From assembly GCA_002293965.1 (NCBI GenBank), contig DBEG01000082.1, positions 1 through 13,594 on the forward strand: DNA of 13,594 nt, written 5' to 3'. The notes beneath the pieces were generated by a model. That model had not been told where the DNA came from and did no database searches. It saw only the letters and a list, made by a program, of their open reading frames with translations. Positions 13,065-13,594 of the stretch are shown piece after piece. A program made the position numbers and the translations under genes. The DNA comes from Actinobacteria bacterium UBA912. GTDB taxonomy: Bacteria; Actinomycetota; Coriobacteriia; Anaerosomatales; UBA912. Position 1 is the stretch's first letter; the number at the start of each line of letters is the position of its first letter.

Positions 13065-13594
13065 GTGGAGATATTCGCTGAAGCATTCGTGACCGCATGG
13101 ACGCTCGTGACGGGTGGCTCTGCCGAGTTATGGCAGATCATCGCAACGACGTTCCAGGTCGCGATCGTCTCCACCGTAGCAGGCATGGCGCTCGGCACAC
13201 CCATCGGGTTCGTGCTGGGCGTCATGCGTTTCCGAGGCAAGCGGGCAACAGTGGCCCTCATGTCCACCGCGATGGCCGTCCCGCCAGTGGTCATCGGCCT
13301 GCTGGTGATGATGGCACTCTCGCGGACCGGCCCGCTGGGTTTCCTCGGCTTGCTGTACTCGGTGGAGGCGATGTCGATTGCGCAGACCCTGATATCGGCC
13401 CCGATCATCGCCGGGCTGACGGCCGTGGCGGTGGCTTCGGTGCCCTATCGCCTGCGGCTGCAAGCGCGGTCGCTGGGTGCCTCGGCGTTGCAGGAAGCGA
13501 TCCTCACCCTGCGTGAGGCGCGTCTGGGCGTGCTGGCTGCTGTCGCCACCGCGTTCGGTGCCGTGATCCGAGGAGTCGGAGCGGTCATGATGGT
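13065..13594 (+). CDS. tupB: Tungstate ABC transporter permease TupB (3' end outside window)
   Basis: An open frame of 176 codons runs off the window end. It shows a typical ABC-importer permease: hydrophobic segments at about 31-56, 65-86 and 104-126, with a fourth beginning near 156. The cytoplasmic coupling loop with the EAA-type motif (RSLGASALQEAILTLREARLG, about 135-155) would contact the ATPase subunit. The stretches MAVPPVVIGLLV (70-81), LSRTGPLG (85-92) and EAMSIAQTLISAP (101-113) fit the TupB/WtpB group. The GTG start has GGAG at 13057-13060 with 4-base spacing; a later in-frame GTG at 13086 is possible. It follows tupA by 16 bases and would share the riboswitch-controlled transcript. 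The ATPase gene (tupC) is expected next, beyond the window. Confidence 0.92.
   Translation, partial: MEIFAEAFVTAWTLVTGGSAELWQIIATTFQVAIVSTVAGMALGTPIGFVLGVMRFRGKRATVALMSTAMAVPPVVIGLLVMMALSRTGPLGFLGLLYSVEAMSIAQTLISAPIIAGLTAVAVASVPYRLRLQARSLGASALQEAILTLREARLGVLAAVATAFGAVIRGVGAVMM

Overview
The window is a GC-rich, almost fully coding stretch in which every supported gene lies on the + strand. The combination of c-type multiheme cytochromes, a Tat-exported [NiFe] hydrogenase, a wall protein with three CWB2 (cell wall binding repeat 2) modules and a lipoprotein-type tungstate binding protein suggests an anaerobic, cytochrome-rich Gram-positive. My best guess is an actinobacterium of the Coriobacteriia/OPB41 (Anaerosomatales) type. 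This is inferred from gene content and cannot be proved from the window.

Region 1 (1-7566) looks like one respiratory module for H2. It begins with the 3' end of a multiheme cytochrome c (three CxxCH in the visible part). Next come a membrane-anchored TPR protein (279-1301) and a two-TM protein with an extracellular NHL/beta-propeller region and a cytoplasmic tail (1328-2821). A promoter-like element overlaps the stop of that gene, followed by a 16-bp palindrome, a hairpin and a possible 13-codon leader. Then come the small (2996-4411) and large (4434-6281) subunits of a group-1-type [NiFe] hydrogenase and a secreted hexaheme cytochrome (6301-7566). No cytochrome b or membrane subunit is present, so electrons from H2 most plausibly pass to the c-type hemes. 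Two hydrogenase features stand out. The large subunit ends exactly at the His of DPCxxCxxH, so it has no C-terminal peptide for a maturation protease to remove. The small subunit has Cys445 where standard enzymes have the Pro beside the medial [3Fe-4S] cluster, which predicts a [4Fe-4S] cluster there. A 14-bp GC hairpin (7624-7655) closes the region.

Region 2 (7684-12012) holds three tightly packed genes. They encode a cytoplasmic protein that looks like an AAA-type ATPase without a Walker A motif, a single-pass membrane protein with a long Pro/Gly/Ser linker and an outer domain, and a large secreted protein with a beta-sandwich, FN3 and three CWB2 repeats. The last two overlap by ATGA. I recognise no described system here, and it may be a cytoplasm-to-wall envelope system.

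Region 3 (12004-13594) is a tungstate uptake operon: a promoter-like element, a molybdenum/tungsten cofactor riboswitch whose 3' end contains the ribosome binding site, tupA (complete) and tupB (cut by the window end). There are no rRNA or tRNA genes, insertion sequences or CRISPR arrays that I can see. The only non-coding stretches above 100 bases are 2822-2995, 7567-7683 and 12013-12178; each is described in the feature list.
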